Source: Euryarchaeota archaeon UBA86
Lineage (GTDB): Archaea > Thermoplasmatota > Poseidoniia > Poseidoniales > Thalassarchaeaceae
DNA: 64,000 nt
Direction: 5' to 3'
Assembly: GCA_002503055.1 (NCBI GenBank)
Contig: DAQX01000023.1
Location: forward strand, 12,197 to 76,196
Positions 16,064-26,560 of the stretch are shown piece after piece (position 1 is the first letter of the stretch; the number at the start of each line of letters is the position of its first letter). Both the position numbers and the translations under genes were made by a program. The notes under the pieces were generated by a model that saw only the letters and a list, made by a program, of their open reading frames with translations, searched no databases and was not told the DNA's origin.

Positions 16064-17449
16064 ATGAGTGGAAAGGAATACAGAACAATTACTGATGTCA
16101 AGGGACCATTGGTCTTCCTTGAAAAAACAGAGCCAGTAGCCTACAACGAGATCGTTCAACTACGACTCTCTGATGGAACAATGAAGAATGGACAGGTGCT
16201 AGATACCAGCGATGATAAGGTCATTGTGCAGGTATTCGAGGGAACTGAATCGGTCGATAGACAGACTGGAGTAAAGTTCCTCGGGGATGTGTTCAGACTA
16301 CCGGTCAGCAAGGGGCTAATCGGACGTATCCTGGACGGTGCAGGTAAGCCAAGAGATGGTGGACCTGAGATTGTAGCAGAGGACATGGCCGACATCATTG
16401 GTGCGGCCATTAACCCATACAGTCGTGAGAGCCCAGAACAGTTCATCCAGACTGGAATTTCGGCTATCGATGCTTGTACCAGCCTAGTTCGCGGCCAGAA
16501 GCTGCCGATTTTCTCGGCATCCGGTCTACCACACAACGACATAGCTCTACAGATTGCTCGACAGGCAAGGCTTGTTGGCAGCGATGATGACTTCGTGGTG
16601 GTATTCTGTGCAATGGGTATCACTGCTGAAGAGTACAATTTCTTCGTGCAGGACCTAGAGAGGACCGGTGCCCTAGAGAATGCTGCACTTTTCGTCAATC
16701 TAGCAGACGACCCAGCTGTCGAGCGATTGATTACTCCTAGGCTGGCTCTAACTGCCGCGGAGTATCTCGCTTTCGAGCATGATTACCACGTACTGGTTAT
16801 CTACACTGATATGACAAACTACTGTGAGTCTCTACGTCAAATTGGTGCTGCTCGTGAGGAAGTTCCTGGAAGGCGTGGATACCCTGGTTACATGTACACT
16901 GATCTAGCTATGATGTACGAGAGGGCAGGCATGGTGAAGGGCAAGAAAGGAAGCATCACACAGTTCCCGATTCTAACAATGCCCGGAGACGATATCACAC
17001 ACCCCATTCCGGATCTTTCTGGATATATCACAGAGGGACAGATTGTGATTTCAAGAGAGTTGCACCAGAAAGGTATCTATCCTCCAATCAATGTTCTACC
17101 ATCTCTGTCGAGACTGATGAACGCTGGAATTGGTGAGGGCAAGACTCGCGAGGACCACAAGTCAGTCTCCGACCAACTCTATGCTGCTTATGCGGGAGGA
17201 AGGGAGTTGAGGGGTCTGGTAGCAATTGTCGGTGAGGACGCACTAAACGAGCGTGACCTTCAGTTGCTAAAATTCGCAGACATATTCGAGGACCAGTTCC
17301 TCAGACAGAGTCGCGACGAAGATCGCTCAATCGACGAAGGTACCCTAGACCTCGCTTGGAACTTGCTAACTAATATCGACACCAAGTATCTAGTTAGACT
17401 TGACCAGAAGTGGATCGATAAATACCATCCAACTGAGAAGAACTCGTGA
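16064..17449 (+). CDS. atpB: A-type ATPase regulatory subunit B
   Basis: Non-catalytic partner of subunit A in the A3B3 head. 461 aa. In place of a P-loop it has SASGLPHNDIALQIARQARL, as expected for B. Other blocks are VFCAMGITAEEYNFF, IYTDMTNYCESLRQI and GRRGYPGYMYTDLA. A second ATG three bases before 16064 is out of frame; the start follows GGGGTGCC. Confidence 0.95.
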   Translation: MSGKEYRTITDVKGPLVFLEKTEPVAYNEIVQLRLSDGTMKNGQVLDTSDDKVIVQVFEGTESVDRQTGVKFLGDVFRLPVSKGLIGRILDGAGKPRDGGPEIVAEDMADIIGAAINPYSRESPEQFIQTGISAIDACTSLVRGQKLPIFSASGLPHNDIALQIARQARLVGSDDDFVVVFCAMGITAEEYNFFVQDLERTGALENAALFVNLADDPAVERLITPRLALTAAEYLAFEHDYHVLVIYTDMTNYCESLRQIGAAREEVPGRRGYPGYMYTDLAMMYERAGMVKGKKGSITQFPILTMPGDDITHPIPDLSGYITEGQIVISRELHQKGIYPPINVLPSLSRLMNAGIGEGKTREDHKSVSDQLYAAYAGGRELRGLVAIVGEDALNERDLQLLKFADIFEDQFLRQSRDEDRSIDEGTLDLAWNLLTNIDTKYLVRLDQKWIDKYHPTEKNS

Positions 17450-17479
17450 ATTAGTCATTGAATTAGGAGGATATAGAAT

Positions 17480-18097
17480 ATGGCGCTCGATATCAAGCCA
17501 ACCAGGTCCGAACTGATCAACCTTAAGCGACGCATCAAGCAAACCCAGAATGGGTACAATCTACTGAAGATGAAGCGTGACGGCTTGTTCCATGAGTTCA
17601 GGACACTACTCTCTGAGATGATTGAGGCAAGAGAAGGCCTAGTGGCAACCTATCGTGAGGCAGTTCAATCAATCAGTCTCGCTAGCGCAATTGAGGGCGG
17701 CCTCGCTGTCAAGAGCGCCGCAATTGCAATCTCTAGACACCCAGAAGTTACCGTAAGTCGACGAAATATCATGGGAGTCGTGGTACCAAATGTGGAAGGC
17801 ACCAACCTGACTACTAGCATCGATGAGCGCGGAACCGGTTTGATTGGAGGGTCTGCTTACATTGACGAAGCATCTGACGCCTACTCTGTTCTAATCGAGA
17901 AGATTGTCAAGGCTGCTGAGATGGAAGGAACTCTCAAGCGATTACTCGTTGAAATCGAGGCTACCAAGCGAAGAGTCAATGCTCTAGAGTATGTTGTAAT
18001 ACCTCAGATGGAAGAGGCCCGGAACTTCATCCAACTAAGACTCGAAGAGATGGAGCGAGAGGAAACATTCCGTCTAAAACGCTTCAAGAACAAGTGA
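17480..18097 (+). CDS. atpD: A-type ATPase central shaft subunit D
   Basis: Rotary shaft subunit. 205 aa; N- and C-terminal helices form the shaft, with KPTRSELINLKRRIKQTQNG at the start and RRVNALEYVVIPQMEEARNFI near the end, the two strongest family blocks. Last gene of the operon; a hairpin follows three bases after the stop. Confidence 0.92.
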   Translation: MALDIKPTRSELINLKRRIKQTQNGYNLLKMKRDGLFHEFRTLLSEMIEAREGLVATYREAVQSISLASAIEGGLAVKSAAIAISRHPEVTVSRRNIMGVVVPNVEGTNLTTSIDERGTGLIGGSAYIDEASDAYSVLIEKIVKAAEMEGTLKRLLVEIEATKRRVNALEYVVIPQMEEARNFIQLRLEEMEREETFRLKRFKNK

Positions 18098-18099
18098 TT

Positions 18100-18118
18100 C
18101 GGCGAACTTCGTTCGCCG
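18100..18118 (+). terminator. Hairpin after the ATPase operon
   Basis: GGCGAAC-TTC-GTTCGCC with a flanking C/G pair gives an eight-pair stem and three-base loop directly after the atpD stop. No T-run follows, so it is not a classic intrinsic terminator. It may block 3' exonucleases or mark the operon end. Confidence 0.4.
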
Positions 18119-18175
18119 TGCGCGCGTGCGAGGGGTCAAATCAGACCTACCCCGGCCATGTATCTAGGTGGCACC

Positions 18176-20563
18176 ATGTCAGAGACTACAGAGCACCATC
18201 TCGATACCGAGACTTGGGGTGATAGGGAACTTCTCGAAGTCATCTGCAGCAGATACTTTCTGCTTGGCGGACAAGGAGTTTCGGAGTTGTCTTGGGAGGT
18301 CAATGGAAGAGAAGGGAGAAATCCCAGCGAGTGCCTAATCGCACTAAACCGACATTTGAAACAACTGAGTATGATTGCAGTCCTAGATGAGGGGGACCCA
18401 CCGATTATGTCGGTCGGACCTTTACCATCACAAACAGTTGTCATGCCTTCTTGGCAACAGTCTTTGGTATGGCTTTTGGCCGCATCCTTCACGACCCTAT
18501 CTGGATCCCTATGGATCTCCTCGATGGAGCCGGGACAACAACCGTTCGTCTCTTCAATTCTAGAGACCGCAATCGTCTTCTTTACACTACCAGTGTTGGG
18601 TTCAGCTCTGCTGGCAAGTTATGCCAGGATTTTCGTCTCAAAGGCATTCGAGGTAGAAAATTCACATCTCATACCCTTGGCTTTCCCAGTTTTTTCTCCT
18701 GAGTGGCCGTTCAGTCTAGTCTCTACTATTGGACAAAATAGACCTGACCTGCACCCAATTCCCAATCGTAAAGCCCTCGGAATGATCGAGTTAGCCGCCC
18801 CAGTAGTGTTGTTCACATGCGGAACTGCTCTAACAATTATCGGTCTAGGTTTAACCTCTGTACAGCCGCCAGAATTCGAGTCTTCACCAGTTGGAGTTGA
18901 TTTGAATCTGATTTCAGAGGTACTCGCTTCGATTCTAGTCGAACCACACACTATGCTCAGACTACAATGGATTCATCCAACCGGATTGGCAGGAATCGCT
19001 CTTTCGATTGTAAGTTGGGCACTTCTTCTACCGGTCCCCGGATTCCCTGGAGACAGGATTCTACACTCTTTACTCGGTCCCGGAGACATGCAGGATGATC
19101 GAAATCAAACCTCAATATTCATCTCTACTCTGGGATTCGTGCTGATAATTTTCATCTCTACTGAATACTGGCCTTGGTTGCTAATTGCAGCCATCGCTGG
19201 GTGGCGTAGATTCAGTCCAGAACATATCCCCGAACCTTTTGTTGTCGATGAGTTCGCGGGCCTAGACGAAATCCCAATGCGCCAGATTGCCACCCTTACT
19301 ATTGCAATTCTGCTGCTAGGTTATCCCGGACTTGAGCCAAGCTCTCAGATAGATCATTGGGATGGAGGAATTTCTACTGAAGATTGGCCAACCTCGATGA
19401 CCTTCGAGGGAGATACCGTGCAGCTAGAATTACCTCTAGAGCCATCAGGATTAATGCCAGTATCTGGATGGCTACAGATGCGTGTAGAAGGTGACCCTGT
19501 CGGTGAATGGCAGATCAATTCCGAGTGCCTCGACGAGAGGGAAGTGTGCAGATTTGAGGAAATTACCCAAGCTTCTCCCGCAGGAATATCAGTCAACCTA
19601 TCCAGAGAAGTTGATTCTACCCCTCACCCATTCAGACTTGTCATCCTCATTGATGTGCATGGGCATGTGGATGAGCATTCAATCGTATTCCGGCCCTCCG
19701 ACGCGACAACATCGATAGATCCACTTTGGATTCTCGTGGAGGACACAGAAACTCCAAGGATTTGCGTCGAGATTATTGTAGTGGAAGGAGACTATATCAA
19801 TCTGACCAATGGTAATCAATTCTGGTATTTTGAGAACGAGACTTCCCTCGGCCCGGGAATCCACGACCTTTGCATGAGGGGTCACGAGGGGGCCCTTTTC
19901 TCGCAGGGATGGACTCCTGACCATTTCTTTGCTATGGGCCCTACAGTCACAATTTTGAGGAATAATCAGACTCCACAAAACCTGGTCATGCCAATCGATG
20001 ATTCCCAACCCAAATTTCAATTCTCCGATGGAGATTGGAGGTTGCCGTTGTTCGAGCCTGTTGCGGACGAATTCTCGATTACTCGCGGTGAATCAGAGTC
20101 AGCATTCTGCCCCTCTACTGATGTCATCGTAGAAGTAAATTCAACGGGCGACTGGGAGAGGGAACTATCAGATAGATCTTCGATATTGATCCCAGCAGGT
20201 CATTCTGGAAATGGGACCATCAGGATGAGTGGGCCCGGGTGGCTAGCAATTTGTTCAGACACAAACATGCTATCATGGTACTCAATGGTCGAGGGACCGG
20301 ATGTTTTTACTTACTCAGGGGAAGAACTCACTATTTACAACAGGGAGAACTACTCAATGCCAATTTCAATCGACTGGACGGGCGATGCAGATGAATTCGA
20401 TAAATGGGAGATTTCGGTACCATCGGGGATCGATGCAATGTCAAGCGTCTTTGTTAACATAACCAGTAATGATGACTCTCATGCGCCACTGGTATACTGG
20501 GTGAACACTGATGAAAATGGGATTAATCTCAATCTTGCTGCTCGTTCCAATTTAGGTGATTAG
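18176..20563 (+). CDS. Degenerate site-2-protease-like membrane protein
   Basis: About 795 aa. After a ~90-residue helical N-terminal domain, several membrane helices cover about 95-385, then a ~410-residue extracytoplasmic part rich in beta strands. The membrane core matches the EGY/M50 site-2 protease plan: an expected HExxH helix at about 142-155, HPIPNRKALGMIELAAP (193-209) against SPLPNRKALFDIGxAGP, and IHPTGLAGIALSIVSWALLLP (266-286) against HPxAIAGxxGLxxxxLNLLP. The zinc ligands are gone: the HExxH site reads LASYARIF and the DG motif reads FPGDRI. A protease-dead relative, as iRhom is to rhomboid, is likely. ATG 18176 follows SD AGGTGG; ATG 18158 is upstream in frame. Confidence 0.6.
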   Translation: MSETTEHHLDTETWGDRELLEVICSRYFLLGGQGVSELSWEVNGREGRNPSECLIALNRHLKQLSMIAVLDEGDPPIMSVGPLPSQTVVMPSWQQSLVWLLAASFTTLSGSLWISSMEPGQQPFVSSILETAIVFFTLPVLGSALLASYARIFVSKAFEVENSHLIPLAFPVFSPEWPFSLVSTIGQNRPDLHPIPNRKALGMIELAAPVVLFTCGTALTIIGLGLTSVQPPEFESSPVGVDLNLISEVLASILVEPHTMLRLQWIHPTGLAGIALSIVSWALLLPVPGFPGDRILHSLLGPGDMQDDRNQTSIFISTLGFVLIIFISTEYWPWLLIAAIAGWRRFSPEHIPEPFVVDEFAGLDEIPMRQIATLTIAILLLGYPGLEPSSQIDHWDGGISTEDWPTSMTFEGDTVQLELPLEPSGLMPVSGWLQMRVEGDPVGEWQINSECLDEREVCRFEEITQASPAGISVNLSREVDSTPHPFRLVILIDVHGHVDEHSIVFRPSDATTSIDPLWILVEDTETPRICVEIIVVEGDYINLTNGNQFWYFENETSLGPGIHDLCMRGHEGALFSQGWTPDHFFAMGPTVTILRNNQTPQNLVMPIDDSQPKFQFSDGDWRLPLFEPVADEFSITRGESESAFCPSTDVIVEVNSTGDWERELSDRSSILIPAGHSGNGTIRMSGPGWLAICSDTNMLSWYSMVEGPDVFTYSGEELTIYNRENYSMPISIDWTGDADEFDKWEISVPSGIDAMSSVFVNITSNDDSHAPLVYWVNTDENGINLNLAARSNLGD

Positions 20564-20564
20564 T

Positions 20565-21515
20565 ATGAGAATAGCGATCCTCGGAGTAGGCTCGATAGGC
20601 TCGGTTATTCTGGGGTGCTTGGCAGATACCGATGCTGAACTAATTGCGGTCTCTAGGGGAGAAATGTCCGATGAACTGTCAAATCAGGGATTGATAATCC
20701 ATTCTCCAGAGGGCGTAATAGAGGTCATTCCATCGGAGAGGTTCACTACTTTCGATAGCGAGTCGGGACCAGTCCCGGATTTTATCACAAACAGTTGTGA
20801 TGCAGCCTTCATATGCAGCAAGTCTGATTCGACGCCAGTACTCGCCCAGATAGCTGACGAGATACTTGTTCAGGATGGAATAGCAATCAGCCTACAAAAT
20901 GGAATGGGACACGCTCAAACCCTTGCCCATCGCCTAGGTAGAGAAAGAACGCTAGGCGGGATAACTACTCACGGCGCATGGAGAAATGAAACAGGCACTC
21001 ACTGGGTAGGCCGCGGAAATATCACCTTAGGTTCTCTTGACTCTACTAAACCATCAGGCAATGCCGAGAGATTAATTCGAACTCTGAATCAAGCAGGTTT
21101 GTCTCCAGACTGGTCTGATGACATCAATAGATCAATTTGGATAAAGCTACTAGTCAATGTAGCAATTAATCCAGTTTGCTCGATAGCAGGAGTTCGCAAC
21201 GGCGCGCTTCTTGAGGTGCCTGAACTTTGGTCCCAAGCAATATCTGCAATGTCCGAGGCAGCTACAGTTGCAACAGCTAGCGGAGTCGATCTCTCTGGGG
21301 TAGATATTGAGTCATTACTCAGAGAGGTCGCTACAAACACATCTGAGAACAGATGCTCGATGCTGCAGGATATCATGGCAGGCAGGAAGACCGAAGTTAA
21401 CCACCTATGCGGAGCCATTGTCGAGGCAGGAGAATCAGTAGGAGTCCCAACTCCAAGGAATGAGATGCTCCACGCGCTGATATGTGGTATCGAAATCTCA
21501 TCTGAATTCGACTGA
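20565..21515 (+). CDS. panE: 2-dehydropantoate 2-reductase (ketopantoate reductase)
   Basis: Reduces ketopantoate to pantoate with NAD(P)H on the route to coenzyme A. About 316 aa. The N-terminal Rossmann motif is RIAILGVGSIGS; later blocks are AISLQNGMGH, GITTHGAWRNETG and IWIKLLVNVAINPVCSIAG with the catalytic Lys and the Asn residues, then SENRCSMLQDIMAGRKTEV and VGVPTPRNEML, all PanE signatures. ATG 20565 follows the SD GGTGAT, which overlaps the upstream stop. Confidence 0.9.
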   Translation: MRIAILGVGSIGSVILGCLADTDAELIAVSRGEMSDELSNQGLIIHSPEGVIEVIPSERFTTFDSESGPVPDFITNSCDAAFICSKSDSTPVLAQIADEILVQDGIAISLQNGMGHAQTLAHRLGRERTLGGITTHGAWRNETGTHWVGRGNITLGSLDSTKPSGNAERLIRTLNQAGLSPDWSDDINRSIWIKLLVNVAINPVCSIAGVRNGALLEVPELWSQAISAMSEAATVATASGVDLSGVDIESLLREVATNTSENRCSMLQDIMAGRKTEVNHLCGAIVEAGESVGVPTPRNEMLHALICGIEISSEFD

Positions 21516-21644
21516 TTGTGGCGATTTTTCTCTCCCTTCGTAATCGCTGTGCTGCGCCTATGGTAGCCTCAACATTCATAGGCAAACAGATTGGGAGGGA
21601 ACGAATGTCGTCGGCGATAATTCGTACGGCGAAAGGGTGAGGGG

Positions 21645-24600
21645 ATGCATCTAATACGAATGGAACTCGAGAACTTCAAGTCATTTGGAGGCGAAGTCAC
21701 CATCCCTCTCGAAGAAGGATTCACTGCGATAACTGGTCCAAATGGTTCGGGCAAGTCCAACACACTAGATGCTTTGGAATTCGTTCTGGGACCAAAGTCA
21801 ACCAAGTCCCTTAGGGCAGAAAATGTAACCCAACTGATATTCAATGGCGGTGAGAGAGGAAGGCCAGCCAAGCATATGTCGGCTACTCTAATCTTCAACA
21901 ATGAGCCCGATGAGACTGGTAGAAGGAGGTTGAGGATTGAATCAGATGAAGTCAGCTTCACTCGCTCAGTCAAACTCGGCAGGAAGGGAGCACCAATCTC
22001 TGCCTTCAGAATCGGAGACAAACCATCTACAGCCACAGAGATGAGGAGAGTTCTGGCAGAGGCCGGACTCAGGGCTGGAGGATACAACATTGTCAAGCAA
22101 GGAGATGTCACTAATCTTGCGACCATGACTGCCTACAAGAGAAGAAAAATCATCGAAGATGTGGCGGGAGTAACTGCCTATGATGATGAGATTAGGAAGT
22201 CCAATACTCAGAGAAAGCATGTTGAGAACAGCATTGAGACTATTGGAATTCTCGAAGATGATCAGAAGAATCGACTGAAGAGTCTCTCAAAGGAGCGTGA
22301 GCAGGCGCTCAAATTCAAGGAGTTGCAAGATGACCTAGACTCTTCTAGAATGGTACTCCACCAATCTAGGCATAGGAACAGGTCAGAGGATGTTGAACTA
22401 CTCGGCGAGGAGAGGACTCGCTACACGGGCGAAATAGATGAAATCGGAAACCAGGTCACTGTTGGCAACAAATCCCTACTCGCGCTCGATGAAGAAATGG
22501 TCAGAGTTGAATCAGAGATTAACGAAATCATGAGTGGCGATGCCAAGCAGATACTGGATACTATTCGTCAGTACGAAATCGAGATGGAGACGGGAGGGGA
22601 CAGAATTGCAGATCAAGAGGAAGCTATTGAAGCGGCCAACTCCGAAGCCGAAGAATTTGGCAAGGAACTTGAGGGTGCCCAGCAAGCCAAGTCAGAAGCA
22701 GAGACAGCACTCGAGGCGGCCCAGCAGAAACTTATCGATTCCAATACTGCTATCGAGGAGGCATCTAATGACGAGGCAGAAGCAAGGCAGGCAATCGAGT
22801 CAGGCGACAAACACGGCCGCGATCTGAAGCGTGCTTTGGGACTGGTTTCAGACAAAGTCGATGAGGCTCAGTCGGTATATGCCGAAAAGAGACTCGCAGC
22901 AGATCGGGCTGAGCAGTCAGAACAACTTGCATCCAGTAAACTAGCTGATCTTGAGGAGATGTTCGAAGAGGCTACAATGGTTCGCGACGATCTTGAACTC
23001 GTCGGAGAAGATCTACAAGGTGAGAATCCACAGGAGGACAGGACATCCCTAGCCGAGGAACTGCGTCGCTTGCAGAAGCAGGAGTCAAATCTTGCAGAAG
23101 ACAGGGATAGAGCCGAGAATAGGGTGAGGGAATCAGAGCGCAAGTTAAGTCGAGCCAGAGCTCGTCAGGAAGAGAGAACCAAGGCACCGGGCTCTGCAAT
23201 CACACTAGCCGCTCTAGCCAAACTTAGACAGAGCGGAGAAATCAAGGGAATACTGGGCTCTCTGGGTGAACTCACAGCACCTAAGGACAGCGCCCATGAA
23301 GAAGCACTCGCAGTCGCATTGGGCGGAGGTCTCAGAAGTATCGTAGTCAACGATGATGATGTTGCAGCAAAGTGCATCGCTTGGCTAAGACAAAATGGAG
23401 GAGGAAGGGCGACTTTTCTACCTCTGAACAAACTAAGTATCAACCGTCCAGGTGGCCGATCTCTGATTGTTGCCAACAACCCGGGAGTGGTAGGATTCGC
23501 CCACGACTTACTCGAATATGATCCAGAGATCGACACCGCTGTGAGATATGCCAGCAGGAACACATTGGTCGTTGACTCTATGGAGGTTGCAAGAAGAAAC
23601 ATGGGCGGAGTCAGAATGGTCACACTCGATGGCTCTCTCATCGAGAGTTCCGGAGCGATGACCGGCGGCTCTGCTACCAAGAATACTGCAAACGCCTTCG
23701 GCGGTGGTTCTGTTTCCAGCAGCTTAGATCGCCTAGAAGCTGCAGTCGATGAGGCGAATCTGATTTACTCTACAGTCGAAGCAGCACTCAGGGAGTTGCG
23801 AAGTAACCAGCAGGCATTGAGGGACCGTATTCATGGCCTAGATGACTCAGATAAGGCTCTACAGGCACGTAACTGGAAATCGGACATAAATAGGGCACAG
23901 AAGGATGTCGAAGATGTCCGCAAAAAAGTCCAAGCAGCAATTTCCGACTTCAAGAATCATCAGAAGAGCAATTCTGAGGCCAAGCAAGCCGCTGTCGAGG
24001 CCAAGCAAGAACTCGACTCAGTTTTGGATGAGAGATCTCAGGCCGCACTGGCTCTACAGGATCATGCTCCCGATCATCTCTCAAAGAAACTGAGAGACGC
24101 AGAACGAATAATGACCGAAGCAGAGCGACAAAGGCTCGTAGCAGAGTCTGCCATTTCAAGCTCCAAAGAAAGGATTGGAATCTTGGCAGAAAGAGTTGAA
24201 GAAATCTCCAAGCAAATCGAAAGGAAGCTTTCAATCGTCACCCAGGCAGAGAGTAGAATCTTAGAACTCAAGGGCAGCATAAGAGAAGCGACAGAGAAAC
24301 TAGATGATCTCAGAGAGCGAGCATCACAATTTGACGAGGAGCAGAAAGCACTCAATGAGCGCAGAGATGAGATAGTTGACGAGAGAGCAAGCCTCAGGGC
24401 ATCATTGGACAACCTATCTCAGAGGAGAGAAACTCTCTCTTCCCGAATTGAGGAACTAAATGGACAAATCCAGCAGAAGAGAGAGGCATTGGATGAGATT
24501 GTGGCCGAATTAGCGGCTGCTGGTATCAAAATTCCACCGGCCGATGTAGAACTGCCGACAGTAGCCGAGGCGGAAAAGAGCGTGCAGGGGCTCGAACGCC

Positions 24601-25559
24601 GTCTCGGCCAACTTGGCGATGTTAACATGCTTGCCATAGAGCAATATGACATCACCGCTGAGAGAATAGCCGCTTTGGCCGAGGATGCAACCTTGCTTCG
24701 ATCAAGACGAGACCAACTGATTTCACTATCTGACCAGTTAGAGTCTGAGAGGAAAACACGGCTCATGGCGGTGTTCAATCACGTCGACAAAAATTTCTCC
24801 AAAGTATACGAGATTCTGCAGCCAGGAGGTAGTGGAAGTCTCAGGATGGAGAATCCGAAGAACCCATTTGAGGGAGGTATGGAGATGGATTGTGTTCCTC
24901 CGGGCAAGAGTAAGAATACCCGTAGGAGCATGCTCTCTGGGGGCGAGAAGTCGATGGCGGCATTGGCTCTCATCTTTGCACTACAGGACTACGAACCCAG
25001 TCCATTCTACTATCTTGACGAGGTTGACCAGAATCTCGATCCATTCAATGCTGAGAGAATTGCCACACTTTGCAGGATGCGTAGCCAAAGGGCACAATTC
25101 CTCATGGTTACTCTACGCAAGGTAACTCTCACTCTAGCTGACCATCATGTTGGAGTAACACATGCCGGCGACGGTAGAAGCCGACTGATTACTGACTTTG
25201 ACAGAGCAACTGCTCTGGAGATGGGAGAACAGTTCGAGGCCGAGCGCAAGGCACAGGAAGAATCGGCAGCTGACAAGGAGTCGATGACCGATCTCCCAGA
25301 CCCTGAGAACATGCCTAGGGCGCCCGAGCCTTTGGGTAGCCCCAAGAGCCTAGGCGGTCTAGCAGATAGAGCAGGAGTCGAAATCGAAGGCGATGATGAA
25401 GTCGCTGATACAGATGAAGAAGTAGACACGATGGACTCTCTAAGAGAGAGAACAGATGAATGGACAGAGGACATGGATGAGAGAGAGTCCGTTCTAGTGA
25501 ATGAAACCGAGGACGATGAAGAAGAAGTCGAGCAGATGCAAAAGGAGGTCGAATCATGA
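21645..25559 (+). CDS. smc: Chromosome segregation ATPase SMC
   Basis: Condensin ATPase. 1304 aa, longer than the usual ~1180. Walker A is GPNGSGKS (31-39), followed by an N-terminal head ending GVTAYDDEI, coiled coil, a hinge around 520-680 (GSLGELTAPKDSAHEEALAV, GGVRMVTLDGSLIESSGAMTGG), a second coiled coil, and the C-terminal head with signature LSGGEKSMAALALIFA and Walker B PFYYLDEVDQNLDP. An acidic tail of roughly 110 residues follows the head. The SD GGTGA precedes ATG 21645. It overlaps scpA as ATGA, giving an smc-scpA-scpB condensin operon. Confidence 0.95.
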   Translation: MHLIRMELENFKSFGGEVTIPLEEGFTAITGPNGSGKSNTLDALEFVLGPKSTKSLRAENVTQLIFNGGERGRPAKHMSATLIFNNEPDETGRRRLRIESDEVSFTRSVKLGRKGAPISAFRIGDKPSTATEMRRVLAEAGLRAGGYNIVKQGDVTNLATMTAYKRRKIIEDVAGVTAYDDEIRKSNTQRKHVENSIETIGILEDDQKNRLKSLSKEREQALKFKELQDDLDSSRMVLHQSRHRNRSEDVELLGEERTRYTGEIDEIGNQVTVGNKSLLALDEEMVRVESEINEIMSGDAKQILDTIRQYEIEMETGGDRIADQEEAIEAANSEAEEFGKELEGAQQAKSEAETALEAAQQKLIDSNTAIEEASNDEAEARQAIESGDKHGRDLKRALGLVSDKVDEAQSVYAEKRLAADRAEQSEQLASSKLADLEEMFEEATMVRDDLELVGEDLQGENPQEDRTSLAEELRRLQKQESNLAEDRDRAENRVRESERKLSRARARQEERTKAPGSAITLAALAKLRQSGEIKGILGSLGELTAPKDSAHEEALAVALGGGLRSIVVNDDDVAAKCIAWLRQNGGGRATFLPLNKLSINRPGGRSLIVANNPGVVGFAHDLLEYDPEIDTAVRYASRNTLVVDSMEVARRNMGGVRMVTLDGSLIESSGAMTGGSATKNTANAFGGGSVSSSLDRLEAAVDEANLIYSTVEAALRELRSNQQALRDRIHGLDDSDKALQARNWKSDINRAQKDVEDVRKKVQAAISDFKNHQKSNSEAKQAAVEAKQELDSVLDERSQAALALQDHAPDHLSKKLRDAERIMTEAERQRLVAESAISSSKERIGILAERVEEISKQIERKLSIVTQAESRILELKGSIREATEKLDDLRERASQFDEEQKALNERRDEIVDERASLRASLDNLSQRRETLSSRIEELNGQIQQKREALDEIVAELAAAGIKIPPADVELPTVAEAEKSVQGLERRLGQLGDVNMLAIEQYDITAERIAALAEDATLLRSRRDQLISLSDQLESERKTRLMAVFNHVDKNFSKVYEILQPGGSGSLRMENPKNPFEGGMEMDCVPPGKSKNTRRSMLSGGEKSMAALALIFALQDYEPSPFYYLDEVDQNLDPFNAERIATLCRMRSQRAQFLMVTLRKVTLTLADHHVGVTHAGDGRSRLITDFDRATALEMGEQFEAERKAQEESAADKESMTDLPDPENMPRAPEPLGSPKSLGGLADRAGVEIEGDDEVADTDEEVDTMDSLRERTDEWTEDMDERESVLVNETEDDEEEVEQMQKEVES

Positions 25560-26560
25560 CCGTCTTCGACGGCCATGTAATGAGGGACGAAATCGTCTCA
25601 AGTATGCTAGATGGTGAAGCAGACCTTGAGACTAGCAAATACCTAGACAGGTTAGTCGAACTCTCATTACTAGAGGAAGCTGAACACCAGTTCCTGATTG
25701 ATCCATTCGATAGATCGGTAGCCCTCGTCTTCCAGTTGTTTCAGTCATCTGACCTAGATCCATGGGATGTCGATTTGTCGACCTTCATTGAGATGTTCAA
25801 TCGAAGAATCGAAGATGCCGAAAATATCGACTTACCAACATGTGGCAGACTAGTTCGTATGGCCTGGTGTATTCTTCGTGGCCAAGCGGCTTCACTACTT
25901 GATAGACAAGAGAGGGCCTTTGAGGAAGAAGAGGAAGAGATTTGGGAGTTTGATGGAGGCTGGGAGGCAGACTTCGATGATGCAGACTACAACTTCTCTG
26001 TGGGGGTACTCTCTGGGGCGGCATCCGAGACCCTGCCTCAGATGTTCGAAGGTCGTATCCATCGAGACGAGAGCCGCCCCGTCACTCTTGGCGAATTACT
26101 AATGGGTTTACAGGACGCAGGAAGATTGGCCGCAGAGCAGAGGATGCGCGAAGAGATTGCCAAGGAGAGACGCGATGCCCATGAAAGGGCCAGAGAAAGA
26201 TTCAGCGGAAGTCTGCATATCGAGGATCTCGAGGGTGACCTAAAGAGGACTTGGGAATCACTCAAATTGCGTTCCGACGCCGGCGAACCTGTTTCTCTGA
26301 AACTACTCGTAGATGACCTGACTTCGAAGTCTATGGAAGAAGGAATTCCTTTGGAGGAAGCCGAAGCAGAGGCACAAGTAGCAGCATTAATCTCCGCTCT
26401 TTTCCTTACCAACAGAGGCTTCGTTGATCTCAAGCAGAATAGTGGCAGGAATGGGGATATCACGCTCAGAGACCTCTGGGACGAGGAAGATGACTTCACC
26501 ACTCTCTCCCTCAGACTTAATCCCAAGCCTAAGATTCAGGGGGTGTCCGAACTTGTCTAA
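25556..26560 (+). CDS. scpA: Kleisin subunit ScpA
   Basis: Kleisin that bridges the SMC heads. 334 aa. The family block is SSDLDPWDVDLSTFIEMFNRRI-like around residues 62-83, with a C-terminal winged-helix-type segment in which SALFLTNRGFVDLKQ matches the conserved ScpA tail (FLALLELxKxGxVxLxQ). An acidic stretch (about 122-150) separates the two. It starts inside the smc stop (ATGA) and overlaps scpB by 8 bases. Confidence 0.85.
   Translation: MTVFDGHVMRDEIVSSMLDGEADLETSKYLDRLVELSLLEEAEHQFLIDPFDRSVALVFQLFQSSDLDPWDVDLSTFIEMFNRRIEDAENIDLPTCGRLVRMAWCILRGQAASLLDRQERAFEEEEEEIWEFDGGWEADFDDADYNFSVGVLSGAASETLPQMFEGRIHRDESRPVTLGELLMGLQDAGRLAAEQRMREEIAKERRDAHERARERFSGSLHIEDLEGDLKRTWESLKLRSDAGEPVSLKLLVDDLTSKSMEEGIPLEEAEAEAQVAALISALFLTNRGFVDLKQNSGRNGDITLRDLWDEEDDFTTLSLRLNPKPKIQGVSELV

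Noticed and set aside
18100..18118. Classic intrinsic terminator after atpD
   Set aside because: The stem is good, but no T-run follows; kept only as a terminator-like hairpin.
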